Source of the DNA: UBA9300 sp032260385
GTDB lineage: Bacteria > Bacteroidota > Bacteroidia > Bacteroidales > VadinHA17
NCBI GenBank assembly: GCA_032260385.1
Contig: JAVVEL010000004.1
Span: forward strand, 84,494 to 148,493
Reading direction: 5' to 3'
DNA length: 64,000 nt
Shown here in pieces: positions 33,845 through 43,335 of the stretch. A program made the position numbers and the translations under genes. The notes below the pieces were generated by a model. The model was not told the DNA's origin and did not search any database. It worked only from the letters and a program-made list of their open reading frames with translations. How positions within the stretch are numbered: the stretch's first letter is position 1; every line of letters begins with the position of its first letter.

Positions 33845-35230
33845 ATGTCATTAATAAAGTCAATATCGGGTATAAGGGGAACAATAGGAGGCAAACCGGG
33901 TGAGGGTCTGAGTCCTCTTGATGTGGTCAAATATACTGCTGCCTATGCTGAATGGGTATTGAGGAGCGTAAATAAGCGGAAAGCAATGGTGGTCACGGGG
34001 AGAGATGCCAGGCCCAGCGGTGAGATGATAAACAAAATCATCACTGCCACTCTCACGGCTATGGGCATAGATGTGCTGGATCTTGGACTGGCTACCACTC
34101 CTACCGTCGAAATTGCCGTAGCATCTGAAAAGGCCTCAGGAGGGATTATACTGACGGCCAGCCATAACCCTGTGCAGTGGAATGCCCTTAAATTATTAAA
34201 CGGCAAAGGCGAGTTTGTGACTGCGGCTGACGGAGCTGAAATACTGGAAATAGCAGAATCAATGGATTATTGTTTTACCTCTTATGATAAGATTGGAAAG
34301 CTTGTGCATACGGGTGATTATAATAAAAAGCATATTGAAATGCTCCTTGCCCTGCCGGATATAAATGTAGAGAAAATAAAGGAACGGGACTTCACTGTGG
34401 TTATTGACTGTGTTAATTCCGTGGGCGGTTTAATATTACCTGACTTACTCAGGAGCCTGGGAGTGAAAAATATTATAGAAATATTTACGGAACCAACAGG
34501 AATATTCCCGCACAATCCGGAGCCACTACCGGAAAACCTGGGTGAACTCAGAAAGACTGTCATAAGCAGGGGGGCTGATCTTGGCTTTGTTGTTGATCCG
34601 GATGTTGACAGGCTGGCGATTGTCTCGGAGGATGGTACCTGCTTCAATGAAGAGTATACCCTTGTCGCCTGCGCTGATTACATTCTTTCAAAACAAAAGG
34701 GGAACACCGTGAGCAACATGTCTTCAAGCAGGGCCCTGAGAGATATAACTGAAAAACATGGCGGCAAATGGTATTTTTCTGCCGTAGGTGAGGTAAATGT
34801 GATTGCAAAAATGAAGGAGGTGGAGGCCGTGATAGGCGGTGAGGGGAACGGTGGTGTTATTTACCCTCCACTTCATTACGGGCGTGATGCCCTGGCAGGA
34901 ATAGCTCTTTTCCTGTCATTGCTGGCGGAAAGTGAACTCACCTGCTCACAGTTAAAGGCAACTTACCCGGATTATGTTATTTCCAAAAACAGGATAGACC
35001 TTCCGGATAGCAGCATGGCAGAAAAAATTATCAGAAAAATAAATGAAGAACTGGAGCAAAAGGTTGTAAGTAAGGAAGACGGGCTGCTTCTTGAGGATGA
35101 AAGAGGATGGGTGAACATCAGGAAATCCAATACTGAACCAATATTAAGGATTTATTCCGAAGGGAAAACCAGTCAGGATGCCGACCGGCTTGCAGAAGAA
35201 ATCATAAAATTTGTTAAAAAAATAATTTAA
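33845..35230 (+). CDS. glmM: phosphoglucosamine mutase
   Basis: Phosphohexomutase interconverting glucosamine-6-P and glucosamine-1-P for UDP-GlcNAc synthesis. Landmarks: SISGIRGTIGG at the N-terminus, TASHNP with the phosphorylated Ser106, metal loop DPDVDRLAI, substrate loop GEGNGGVIYP and the C-terminal phosphate-binding RKSNTEPILRIYSEG. The 461 aa length is that of Bacteroidota GlmM-type enzymes; a phosphomannomutase/phosphoglucomutase specificity is the alternative. I start at the ATG 18 codons inside a longer TTG frame because the family begins at MSLIKSISG. Confidence 0.9.
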   Translation: MSLIKSISGIRGTIGGKPGEGLSPLDVVKYTAAYAEWVLRSVNKRKAMVVTGRDARPSGEMINKIITATLTAMGIDVLDLGLATTPTVEIAVASEKASGGIILTASHNPVQWNALKLLNGKGEFVTAADGAEILEIAESMDYCFTSYDKIGKLVHTGDYNKKHIEMLLALPDINVEKIKERDFTVVIDCVNSVGGLILPDLLRSLGVKNIIEIFTEPTGIFPHNPEPLPENLGELRKTVISRGADLGFVVDPDVDRLAIVSEDGTCFNEEYTLVACADYILSKQKGNTVSNMSSSRALRDITEKHGGKWYFSAVGEVNVIAKMKEVEAVIGGEGNGGVIYPPLHYGRDALAGIALFLSLLAESELTCSQLKATYPDYVISKNRIDLPDSSMAEKIIRKINEELEQKVVSKEDGLLLEDERGWVNIRKSNTEPILRIYSEGKTSQDADRLAEEIIKFVKKII

Positions 35231-35420
35231 CAAGCACTTATTTGTGTTTGATGGAATAAAAGCCTCATTCTGTTTGTCAACTTTATTGATGGAACAATTT
35301 ATTAATTCCATTGTTAATAATTGTTAAATAGGTATTTAATATAATTTATGCGGATTTAGTAGAATAAAATTTTAATAATTTCGCAACGATTTTTTTTGAT
35401 TTGTACAAACTTATAAAATA

Positions 35421-36896
35421 ATGAAGAAGACTTTAATTATCTCAGGAATAGTAGTAGTAGTTGCAATAATTGCTCTTATTGTATTTAACCGTCTTACTAA
35501 AAAGGACGAGATTGCACTTCTTTTTGCTGAGGCCAACAGGGGAACTTTTGAGATTCTTGTATCGACCACCGGGGAACTGCAGGCAGAAAATTCAACTGAT
35601 ATTGAGGGGCCCCAGGGCCTTGGAGGAAGGAATATGAGGTTCAGGGATATAACAATACAGGACCTCATACCCGAGGGAACCGTTGTCCAGAAGGGCGATT
35701 ATGTGGCTACACTTGACCGTTCAGATGCCGATAACAGCCTGAAAGATGAGCTGGATGAACTTGAGCAGATGGAGAATGACTACGAAATGAAGAAACTGGA
35801 TAGCACCATTACCCTGGGCGACCTGAGGGATGATATCCTTAATCTGAAATTCAATATGGATGAGGCTGAGATTACCCTCGAACAATCCAAGTATGAACCT
35901 CCTACTACCATAAGGCAGAACAGGATAAACCTGGATAAAGCATCAAGGGCCTACGACCAGGCATTGAAAAATTATGAGCTCAAGGTTCAGCAGGCAAAGG
36001 CTGATATGAGGGAGGCTTACCTGGAACTGCAAAAACAGAGGGAGACTGTAAATCAAATGCAGGACGTGCTTAAGGAATTCACCGTAACTGCACCTGCACC
36101 GGGAATGGTTATCTACAAACGGGAATGGAGCGGTGAGAAACGGAAAGTGGGATCGAGCATCAGTCCCTGGGACCCGGTTGTGGCCACCCTGCCTGATATG
36201 TCATCTATGATATCAAAAACCTATGTTAATGAAATAGATATAAGCAAGGTCAGCCAGGGGCAGCCTGTGAGAATTACGGTTGATGCTTTTCCCGATAAAA
36301 GATACTCGGGGAAGGTGATAAGCGTGGCTAACATAGGGGAGCAATTGCCAAATACTGATGCAAAGGTTTTCGAGGTTATCATAAAGCTTGATGCCGTGGA
36401 GTCAATACTCAGACCTTCAATGACAACAGGTAACCAGATAGTTACAAAAACATTTGAAAATGTTATCTCTATTCCTCTTGAATGTGTTCATGCTACCGAG
36501 GACAGTATACCCTATGTCTATCGCAGAAACGGGACAAGACAGGTTGTTGTTCTTGGTGAGTCAAATGAAAACAGGGTGATAGTGGAAGAAGGTCTGGAGG
36601 AAGGAGAACAGCTCTATCTCAGCATACCTGAAGAACCGGAAACATTTAAGCTCACCGGGGAGGAACTGATTGAAAAAATTCGTGAGAAAGAGAGACTGAA
36701 AAGGGAAGAGGAAGAAAAAAGGGAAAAAGAAATCGAAGAACGAAATAATCGTGGCTCACAGCAGATGACTCCCGAGATGAGGGAACGCTTAATGAATATG
36801 AGCGAAGAAGAAAGAGAGCAGATGCGCAGTAGGTTGCAGCAGCAAGGAGGTGGCCAGGGCCAGGGAGAAGTGCGGGAACAATCTGCCAACAGCTGA
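35421..36896 (+). CDS. MacA/HlyD-like membrane fusion protein
   Basis: Periplasmic adaptor of a tripartite exporter. It has one N-terminal membrane anchor (IISGIVVVVAIIALIVF), a lipoyl/barrel-sandwich half, a long alpha-helical hairpin (about 110-225; DELEQMENDYEMKKL, KNYELKVQQAKADMREAYLELQKQ), the second half VTAPAPGMVIYK, and a beta-barrel/membrane-proximal part. The last 75 residues are an unusual, highly charged Glu/Arg/Lys tail ending in Gln/Gly-rich sequence. The permease gene follows after 38 bp and then tolC, which defines an efflux operon. The substrate is unknown. Confidence 0.88.
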   Translation: MKKTLIISGIVVVVAIIALIVFNRLTKKDEIALLFAEANRGTFEILVSTTGELQAENSTDIEGPQGLGGRNMRFRDITIQDLIPEGTVVQKGDYVATLDRSDADNSLKDELDELEQMENDYEMKKLDSTITLGDLRDDILNLKFNMDEAEITLEQSKYEPPTTIRQNRINLDKASRAYDQALKNYELKVQQAKADMREAYLELQKQRETVNQMQDVLKEFTVTAPAPGMVIYKREWSGEKRKVGSSISPWDPVVATLPDMSSMISKTYVNEIDISKVSQGQPVRITVDAFPDKRYSGKVISVANIGEQLPNTDAKVFEVIIKLDAVESILRPSMTTGNQIVTKTFENVISIPLECVHATEDSIPYVYRRNGTRQVVVLGESNENRVIVEEGLEEGEQLYLSIPEEPETFKLTGEELIEKIREKERLKREEEEKREKEIEERNNRGSQQMTPEMRERLMNMSEEEREQMRSRLQQQGGGQGQGEVREQSANS

Positions 36897-36934
36897 TAAA
36901 CCAGCACTTTTTAAATCATTTTTATTGAACTGAT

Positions 36935-38305
36935 ATGAGAAAAAGGTATTTGCATGATGTGGTAATTGCTTTTGAGGCAATTCTGGCTAATAAACTGAAA
37001 TCTATTTTAACAGCCCTGGGTATTATTTTTGGTGTCGCGGCTGTTATAAGTATGCTTGCTATCGGTAAGGGGGCACAACAGGAAATTCTTGAGCAAATTA
37101 AGATGGTTGGTGTCAATAACATACTTATAAGCCCCATAATTAAATCCGATGATTCCTCAAATGAAGAAGGTGAGAAACAGCAGAATAAATTCAGCCCCGG
37201 ACTCACCCTTTATGATGTGGATGCCATCAGGGAGATACTGCCATCGGTAAAAAGTATAAGCCCGGAAATATCCTTTAATTCCACAGTTGTGCTGAACGGG
37301 ATGAATTATCCTGCCAAACTGGTGGGCGTAAAGAATGACTATTTTGACCTCTATAACCTACCCCTTAACCATGGTACCATTTTTAATGATTACCAGGAAC
37401 AGCATGGTATACAGGTGTGTATAATAGGAGCAAATATCAGGGCTAAATTTTTCAGCAAGGTCGACCCGGTGGGTCAGTATATAAAATTCGACGGCGTATG
37501 GCTTAAAGTAATTGGTGTGCTCGAACGTACCAACGTGGACCTTACCGGCTTCGAGGAAACAGGTGTCAATGTTTATAATGACAATATCTACATTCCTGTT
37601 AAAACAATGTTGCTCCGCTACCAGAACAGGGAACTCCTTACAAAGAAACTTACCACCGAAGCCTCCACCCAGGTTATGGCAATGGGTCACGGAAGGATGA
37701 TGAGCCGTACTGTAAGCAGCGGCTCTGATCCTTCACAGTCATCCTCAACCAACTACCACCAGCTCGACAGGATAGTGGTGCAGGTGGCAGAAACCGAACA
37801 GCTGAACCCTTCAACAGAAGTTCTCAGCCGTATGATGATGAGAAGACATATGAATGTGAAGGACTTTGAAATAACCGTCCCTGAATTATTGCTCAAACAA
37901 CAACAGAGGACAAAAGATGTTTTTAACATAGTTCTTGGGGCAATAGCCAGCATCTCACTTGTGGTGGGTGGTATTGGAATAATGAATATAATGTTTGCAT
38001 CGGTAATGGAAAGGATAAAGGAAATCGGAACACGTATGGCCATTGGCGCAAAGAAAATGGATATCGTGGTGCAATTCCTCTCCGAAGCTATCCTGATAAG
38101 TGTTACCGGTGGTTTTATTGGTGTTTTCATTGGAATCGTACTCTCCAAACTGATAGATGAAATTGCGGGAATACTGACAATTGTATCACCATTCTCAGTA
38201 ATCGTCGCTTTTGGCGTTTCTGCCGCCGTAGGAGTTATATTCGGATATTCACCGGCCAAAAGGGCATCTGAAAGAGATCCTATAGAATCACTCAGGTACG
38301 AATAA
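36935..38305 (+). CDS. MacB-type ABC transporter permease (no fused ATPase)
   Basis: Inner-membrane permease of the MacB/FtsX class, 456 aa. It has an N-terminal helix with KLKSILTALGIIFGVAAVIS, a large periplasmic domain (about 55-320) and three C-terminal helices ending SPAKRASERDPIESLRYE. E. coli MacB carries an N-terminal nucleotide-binding domain; here it is missing and no ATPase gene lies in the adaptor-permease-TolC operon, so the ATPase must be encoded elsewhere (the LolD-like gene 6 kb downstream is one candidate). Export of a peptide, lipid or drug is possible. Confidence 0.9.
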   Translation: MRKRYLHDVVIAFEAILANKLKSILTALGIIFGVAAVISMLAIGKGAQQEILEQIKMVGVNNILISPIIKSDDSSNEEGEKQQNKFSPGLTLYDVDAIREILPSVKSISPEISFNSTVVLNGMNYPAKLVGVKNDYFDLYNLPLNHGTIFNDYQEQHGIQVCIIGANIRAKFFSKVDPVGQYIKFDGVWLKVIGVLERTNVDLTGFEETGVNVYNDNIYIPVKTMLLRYQNRELLTKKLTTEASTQVMAMGHGRMMSRTVSSGSDPSQSSSTNYHQLDRIVVQVAETEQLNPSTEVLSRMMMRRHMNVKDFEITVPELLLKQQQRTKDVFNIVLGAIASISLVVGGIGIMNIMFASVMERIKEIGTRMAIGAKKMDIVVQFLSEAILISVTGGFIGVFIGIVLSKLIDEIAGILTIVSPFSVIVAFGVSAAVGVIFGYSPAKRASERDPIESLRYE

Positions 38306-38320
38306 AAATCAATCATTGTT

Positions 38321-39808
38321 ATGAAGCGAATATATTTTTTCTTGTTACTTGTAGCCTTTATAGGCTCAGGTAAGCCGGTTTATTCACAGGAAGTTAAAAG
38401 ACTGACTCTTGAAGACGTTATCAAACTCTCCGAAGACCAGTCCTTACAGGGCATCCTGGCAAAACATATGTTCAGGGCCAGCTATTGGCAGTACCGGACA
38501 TTCAAGGCCGAATACCTGCCTTCATTGACCCTTACCGGTACCTTCCCCGAATATAACAGGATATATGAAAAAGAATATGACTACAGTACAGGCAAGGAGT
38601 ATTATGTCGAAAAAAATACCAATAGCCTGCTCGGACAACTTTCACTGTCGCAAAATATAGGCTTAACGGGTGGTAGTATCTCTCTCCAGTCTGACCTCAG
38701 GAGATTTGATGTCCTGGGTGAAGACGGGTCAACACAGTATATCTCAACACCCGTCAGTATCAATTTTAACCAGCCCCTTTTCAGGTTTAACGAACTCAAA
38801 TGGCAAAAACAAATTGAACCTCTTAAATACGAGGAGGCAAAAAAATCTTACCTGTCTAACATCGAGGAAGTGCATCTGAATGCCGTCCGGAGATTTTTTC
38901 AGCTGGCACTGGCGCAGATAAATATGGAAATTGCCAATATGAATTATGCCAATGCTGACACTCTTTACCGGCTTGCACAGGGAAGGTATAACCTTGGTAC
39001 CATAGCTGAAAATGATATGCTGCAGATGGAACTCTCATTCCTTAATGCTGAGACTTCAAGGAATGAGTCCAGAAATAATCTTAACGACATGAAGCAAAGA
39101 TTGTCCTCCTTCCTGGGTTATACAGAAAATGTGGAGATAGAATTGATAATACCAAATGAAATACCAACTTTCAATGTTAGTGCTGATAAGGTGCTCAACC
39201 TGGCACTTGAAAATAACCCGGATATAATCTCCTACCAGGTGCAGCTGCTCGAAGCCAACATGAATGTGGCCCAGGCAAAAGCAGAAAGAGGACTGAATGC
39301 CAATATGAATATAAGTTATGGGCTGCAGGGACAGGACCTGATAATACCGGGAGCCTACCAGGCCCTTGATGACCAGCAGCGTGTCAGCATAGGCTTCTCA
39401 ATACCCATAATGGACTGGGGACTTCGCAGGGGCAGGTACCGAATGGCTCAGTCATCACAGGAAGTAACAAAAACCCAGGTTCAGCAGTCAATGATCGATT
39501 TTGAGCAACAGTTATTTCTTGATGTGGCACAGTTTAACCTCCAGGAGGACCAGGTGCGCATAGCAGCCAAATCAGATACCGTGGCAATGAAAATGTATGA
39601 AGTCACAAAACAAAGATTCCTTATTGGCAATGTTGATGTCCTGGAATTGAATAATGCCGATACCAAAAAAGATGAAAACAGGAGGGGCTATATACAGTCA
39701 CTGCAGAATTACTGGACCTACTATTATAACATCCGCAGCCTTACTCTTTTCGACTTTCAAGCTAATAAGCCCATTGAATATGATTTCGATGAACTTATAG
39801 CAGAATAG
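38321..39808 (+). CDS. TolC-family outer-membrane channel
   Basis: Outer-membrane efflux protein, 495 aa with a signal peptide (cleavage near VYSQE). Two tandem alpha-helical coiled-coil repeats are seen (about 150-260 and 330-470), containing QLALAQINMEIANMNYANAD and the mirrored QLFLDVAQFNLQEDQVRIA, as in all TolC proteins. It is the third gene of the adaptor-permease-channel operon, 15 bp after the permease gene. Confidence 0.92.
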   Translation: MKRIYFFLLLVAFIGSGKPVYSQEVKRLTLEDVIKLSEDQSLQGILAKHMFRASYWQYRTFKAEYLPSLTLTGTFPEYNRIYEKEYDYSTGKEYYVEKNTNSLLGQLSLSQNIGLTGGSISLQSDLRRFDVLGEDGSTQYISTPVSINFNQPLFRFNELKWQKQIEPLKYEEAKKSYLSNIEEVHLNAVRRFFQLALAQINMEIANMNYANADTLYRLAQGRYNLGTIAENDMLQMELSFLNAETSRNESRNNLNDMKQRLSSFLGYTENVEIELIIPNEIPTFNVSADKVLNLALENNPDIISYQVQLLEANMNVAQAKAERGLNANMNISYGLQGQDLIIPGAYQALDDQQRVSIGFSIPIMDWGLRRGRYRMAQSSQEVTKTQVQQSMIDFEQQLFLDVAQFNLQEDQVRIAAKSDTVAMKMYEVTKQRFLIGNVDVLELNNADTKKDENRRGYIQSLQNYWTYYYNIRSLTLFDFQANKPIEYDFDELIAE

Positions 39809-39819
39809 GAAAAAATTAA

Positions 39820-39827
39820 TATCTTTG
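39820..39827 (+). promoter_or_regulatory. candidate -7 box of secDF promoter
   Basis: TATCTTTG matches TAnnTTTG and lies 61 nt before the secDF ATG in the gap after tolC. No TTG is visible at the usual distance. Confidence 0.38.
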
Positions 39828-39888
39828 CCCGTCCGTTTAGGACCCGGATGCAAATATTGATTTTTAGCAAAATATAAAACACTTTGAA

Positions 39889-42800
39889 ATGCAAAACAAA
39901 GGAGCTATTCTGTTTCTGGCTATAGCACTGGCACTGGTGAGCATATACCAGCTTTCTTTCACCGTAGCATCTTATAACGTTAAGCAGCATGCTAAAGAGT
40001 ATGCCGGCGGAGACCTTGTGAAAGAGGTGCAGTACCTCGATTCAATATCATCACTTCCCAAGGCCGAATGGAGCTTCCTGGGTAATACCTTCAAGGAAGT
40101 GCAGTCAAAAGAGCTGAACCTTGGTCTTGACCTTAAAGGTGGTATGAACGTGGTCCTGGAAGTTTCAGTGGAAGAAATTATCAGGGCTCTTTCGAATTAT
40201 AATACCGATGAAAACTTCAACCGCGCCCTGGAATTGGCAAGGCAGAAACATATGGAAAGCCAGCGTAACTATGTTGAACTTTTTGGCGAATCTTTCGAAG
40301 AACTTGATCCCAATGCAAGCCTGGCAGCTATCTTCGGAACAATGGAACTACGGGATAAGGTCAATTTTAATTCCACAAATGCTGAAGTGCTGGATGTGCT
40401 CCGTGAAGAAACAGAGAGTGCCATCGATAATGCATTTAATATTCTCAGGAGCAGGATCGACAGGTTTGGTGTAGCCCAGCCTAACATATCAAGACTTGAG
40501 GCCGCAGGACGTATACTGGTCGAATTGCCGGGAGTAAAAGACCCACAGAGGGTCAGGGAACTCTTGCAGGGGACGGCAAAGCTGGAATTCTGGGAAACAT
40601 ATGAGAATTCGGAGGTCATTGGTTACCTCATGGAAGCAAATAAGCTTCTTGCTGACCTGGAGAAAGACATGGAAGCCCTCAGAACTTCTGAACAGGCTGA
40701 TTCAACAAAAGCTGAAGAAGGTGAAGTGACTTCAGTGGAAGACCTTATTCAGTCAGAAGCCATTCAGGATACTTCAGCAGAAGAAACACTCCTCGATATG
40801 CTCAGTGATACTACCGGTACGGAGGAGGCAGAAAGCCGTGATGAGTGGAATACACAGAATCCACTCTTTGCCGTACTCAGCCCTGCAGTTAGCAGGGAGG
40901 GAGAACCACTGCCAAGCTCTACAATCGGCTATTCACACTATATGGATACCGCCAAGGTCCTGGATTATCTTAACATGACCCAGGTAAGGTCACTTTTTCC
41001 CCGTGATATAAGATTTTACTGGAGTGCCGATCCCATGAGGGGTGATGAGAGCGAGAGTATTTATGAGCTGCATGCAATAAAGGTTACAACACGTGACGGC
41101 CGACCGCCACTCGATGGAGATGTGATAACATCTGCAAGAGTGTCCTACGGGCAAACAGGCTCAGCAGCTAAAGTGGATATGTCAATGAATGCCGAAGGCT
41201 CACGCGTATGGGCAAGGCTTACCGGCTCCAATATCGGGAAATGCATCGCCGTTGTACTGGATGGCTATGTCCGTTCGGCTCCACGGGTATCAACCGAAAT
41301 CAAAGGAGGATCATCTGAAATTACGGGTGATTTTACCATTGAAGAAGCGGAAGACCTGGCCAATATTCTCAGATCAGGTAAACTGCCTGCTCCCGCACAT
41401 ATAATCAATGATACCGTTGTGGGTCCGTCACTGGGCAGGGAAGCCATCAGGGCAGGTCTCAATTCATTCGTGATAGCCTTCGTGGTGGTGCTGGCCTATA
41501 TGGTATTCTACTATAGCCGCCGGGCGGGAATGGTTGCCGATATTGCACTTATCGTGAACATGTTCTTTATAGTGGGCGTGCTGGCCTCGCTCGGTGCGGT
41601 ACTGACACTGCCGGGTATTGCTGGTATCATCCTTACAATAGGTATGTCCGTTGATGCCAATGTGCTTATTTATGACAGGATTAAGGAAGAACTGAAAGCA
41701 GGTAAGGGAGTTAAACTGGCCGTGGCCGACGGTTATAAAAATGCCAGATCAGCAATTATTGATGCTAACCTGACAACCCTGCTCACAGGTACAGTCCTGT
41801 ATATTTTCGGCACAGGTCCCATAAAAGGCTTTGCCACAACACTGGTTATCGGTATTATTACATCATTCTTTACGGCTTACTTCATTACGAGAATCATTTA
41901 TGATTACTTCCTGAAACGTAATATGAAGCTCACCTTTGCCACAAAGCTTACCGAGGACGCTTTCAATAATACAAAGATTGATTTTATAGGTAAGAGAAAA
42001 TTATTCTATGTTATTTCCGGGATTATAATTATCGCCGGCCTGGTATCACTTGGAATGAAAGGCCTGAACATGGGGATTGATTTTACTGGTGGACGCACCT
42101 ATGTGGTACGCTTTGATGAGCCGGTTGCAACTACCGAGGTTGCCGACCTTCTCGGGGAAGTATACGGCCAAAACCCACAGGTTGTTGTCTATGGTAACGA
42201 AAACCAGGTTAAAATCACTACTAAATACAGGGTTGATGAACCCGATGCCGAAACGGAAGTCGAAACTTTATTATTCCAGGGTCTTCAACCCCTGCTTCCC
42301 GAAGGAGTCGACCAGGATGCCTTCCTGGAAACTTACCGGCAGAGCAGCCAGACCGTGGGGCCGGCAATCGCTTTTGACATAATGATCCAGGCCATGTATG
42401 CCATCGCATTTTCACTCATAATAATCTTCCTGTATATATTGTTGAGGTTCAGGAACTGGCGCTTCGGACTGGGGGCCATTGCGGCCCTGGTGCATGACGT
42501 GCTTATAGTGCTGGGTATCTTTTCAATTTTCTATGGACTCTTGCCCTTCTCCCTCGAAATCGACCAGGCTTTCATAGCTGCCATACTTACGGTTGTTGGT
42601 TATTCAATAAACGATACTGTGGTGGTTTTTGACCGTATAAGGGAATATCTCGGATTATACCGTAAGAGAGGACGGACCGAAATACTAAACCTCGCACTTA
42701 ACAGTACAATAAGCCGTACCTTCAGTACATCACTGAGTACCTTCGTCGTCTTGCTGGCAATATTTGTGTTTGGAGGTGAAACAATCCGGGGCTTTATTTT

Positions 42801-42924
42801 TGCCCTGCTCCTGGGTGTGGTTATAGGTACCTATTCTTCACTCTTTGTGGCAACACCCGTTATGTACGACATGATAAAAAAGAAAGAAACAGAAAGAGTG
42901 CTGAAAGGTAAAAAGACAAGCTGA
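39889..42924 (+). CDS. secDF: SecDF fused protein translocase subunit
   Basis: Proton-driven accessory translocase that pulls secreted proteins through SecYEG. At 1011 aa it is the SecD-SecF fusion usual in Bacteroidota. The SecD half has one N-terminal helix, LNLGLDLKGGMNVVLEVSVE, a P1 head interrupted by an acidic, low-complexity insert (about 255-320), GKCIAVVLDGYVRSAPRV and five C-terminal helices with GIAGIILTIGMSVDANVLIYDR. The SecF half starts near residue 700 with MGIDFTGGRTYVVRF and ends with VGYSINDTVVVFDRIRE. It stands alone and is followed by a clear terminator. Confidence 0.97.
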   Translation: MQNKGAILFLAIALALVSIYQLSFTVASYNVKQHAKEYAGGDLVKEVQYLDSISSLPKAEWSFLGNTFKEVQSKELNLGLDLKGGMNVVLEVSVEEIIRALSNYNTDENFNRALELARQKHMESQRNYVELFGESFEELDPNASLAAIFGTMELRDKVNFNSTNAEVLDVLREETESAIDNAFNILRSRIDRFGVAQPNISRLEAAGRILVELPGVKDPQRVRELLQGTAKLEFWETYENSEVIGYLMEANKLLADLEKDMEALRTSEQADSTKAEEGEVTSVEDLIQSEAIQDTSAEETLLDMLSDTTGTEEAESRDEWNTQNPLFAVLSPAVSREGEPLPSSTIGYSHYMDTAKVLDYLNMTQVRSLFPRDIRFYWSADPMRGDESESIYELHAIKVTTRDGRPPLDGDVITSARVSYGQTGSAAKVDMSMNAEGSRVWARLTGSNIGKCIAVVLDGYVRSAPRVSTEIKGGSSEITGDFTIEEAEDLANILRSGKLPAPAHIINDTVVGPSLGREAIRAGLNSFVIAFVVVLAYMVFYYSRRAGMVADIALIVNMFFIVGVLASLGAVLTLPGIAGIILTIGMSVDANVLIYDRIKEELKAGKGVKLAVADGYKNARSAIIDANLTTLLTGTVLYIFGTGPIKGFATTLVIGIITSFFTAYFITRIIYDYFLKRNMKLTFATKLTEDAFNNTKIDFIGKRKLFYVISGIIIIAGLVSLGMKGLNMGIDFTGGRTYVVRFDEPVATTEVADLLGEVYGQNPQVVVYGNENQVKITTKYRVDEPDAETEVETLLFQGLQPLLPEGVDQDAFLETYRQSSQTVGPAIAFDIMIQAMYAIAFSLIIIFLYILLRFRNWRFGLGAIAALVHDVLIVLGIFSIFYGLLPFSLEIDQAFIAAILTVVGYSINDTVVVFDRIREYLGLYRKRGRTEILNLALNSTISRTFSTSLSTFVVLLAIFVFGGETIRGFIFALLLGVVIGTYSSLFVATPVMYDMIKKKETERVLKGKKTS

Positions 42925-42964
42925 TCTGAATGTAGTGGGAAATAAAACCCACAAAATATTATAG

Positions 42965-42996
42965 GCACGGATCACCTGGTCCGTGCTTTCTTTTTT
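42965..42996 (+). terminator. rho-independent terminator after secDF
   Basis: A perfect 7-bp stem GCACGGA/TCCGTGC with an 8-nt loop is followed directly by a T-rich tract (TTTCTTTTTT). It lies 40 nt after the secDF stop and just before the tatA promoter, so it separates the two transcription units. Confidence 0.88.
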
Positions 42997-43013
42997 ACCC
43001 GGGCGACATCCTA

Positions 43014-43043
43014 TTGCTAATAAGATATTTCTTACTAAATTTG
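43014..43043 (+). promoter_or_regulatory. Bacteroidota-type promoter of tatA
   Basis: TTG, 19 nt, TAAATTTG: both elements match the Bacteroidota consensus at canonical spacing, and the -7 box ends 24 nt before the tatA ATG, directly downstream of the secDF terminator. Confidence 0.68.
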
Positions 43044-43067
43044 TACAGCAAGAGAGAAGGTCTTAAT

Positions 43068-43301
43068 ATGTCAGTATACTTATTCATCAGCGGGCAGGAA
43101 ATATTTATCATCCTGATTGTTGCCCTTATTCTGTTTGGGGCCCAAAAGCTACCTGACATAGCTAAAGGCCTTGGTAAGGGTATGCGTGAATTCCGCAAGG
43201 CAACAGATGATATCAAAAGAGAGTTCAATGAAAGTACCAGTGACGTCCAGGATGATATAAAAGACATGTCCGATACGGTTAAAAAGAATCTGAAAGGCTG
43301 A
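43068..43301 (+). CDS. tatA: twin-arginine translocase subunit TatA/TatE family
   Basis: A 77-aa single-span membrane protein: a short polar N-terminus with GQE, one helix (IFIILIVALILFGA), the hinge KLPDIAKGLG, an amphipathic helix (GKGMREFRKATDDIKREF) and a charged tail. This is the TatA layout; TatB is usually longer. TatA multimers form the pore for folded Tat substrates. No tatC gene is adjacent. The start was set at the ATG that gives the standard short N-terminus rather than a TTG 18 codons upstream. Confidence 0.92.
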   Translation: MSVYLFISGQEIFIILIVALILFGAQKLPDIAKGLGKGMREFRKATDDIKREFNESTSDVQDDIKDMSDTVKKNLKG

Positions 43302-43335
43302 TGAATCTGTATTTCATCACAATATTATCTTCCCG

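Noticed and set aside
35293..35340. Repeated ATTGTTAA and AACAAT...ATTGTT inverted repeat before the adaptor gene as an operator
   Set aside because: The sequence is simple AT-rich DNA, the arms are only 6 nt, and there is no nearby regulator gene to support it.
43300..43318. Hairpin GATGAA/TTCATC at the tatA stop codon as a terminator
   Set aside because: Six weak base pairs, no following T tract, and the exchanger gene continues 34 bp downstream on the same strand.
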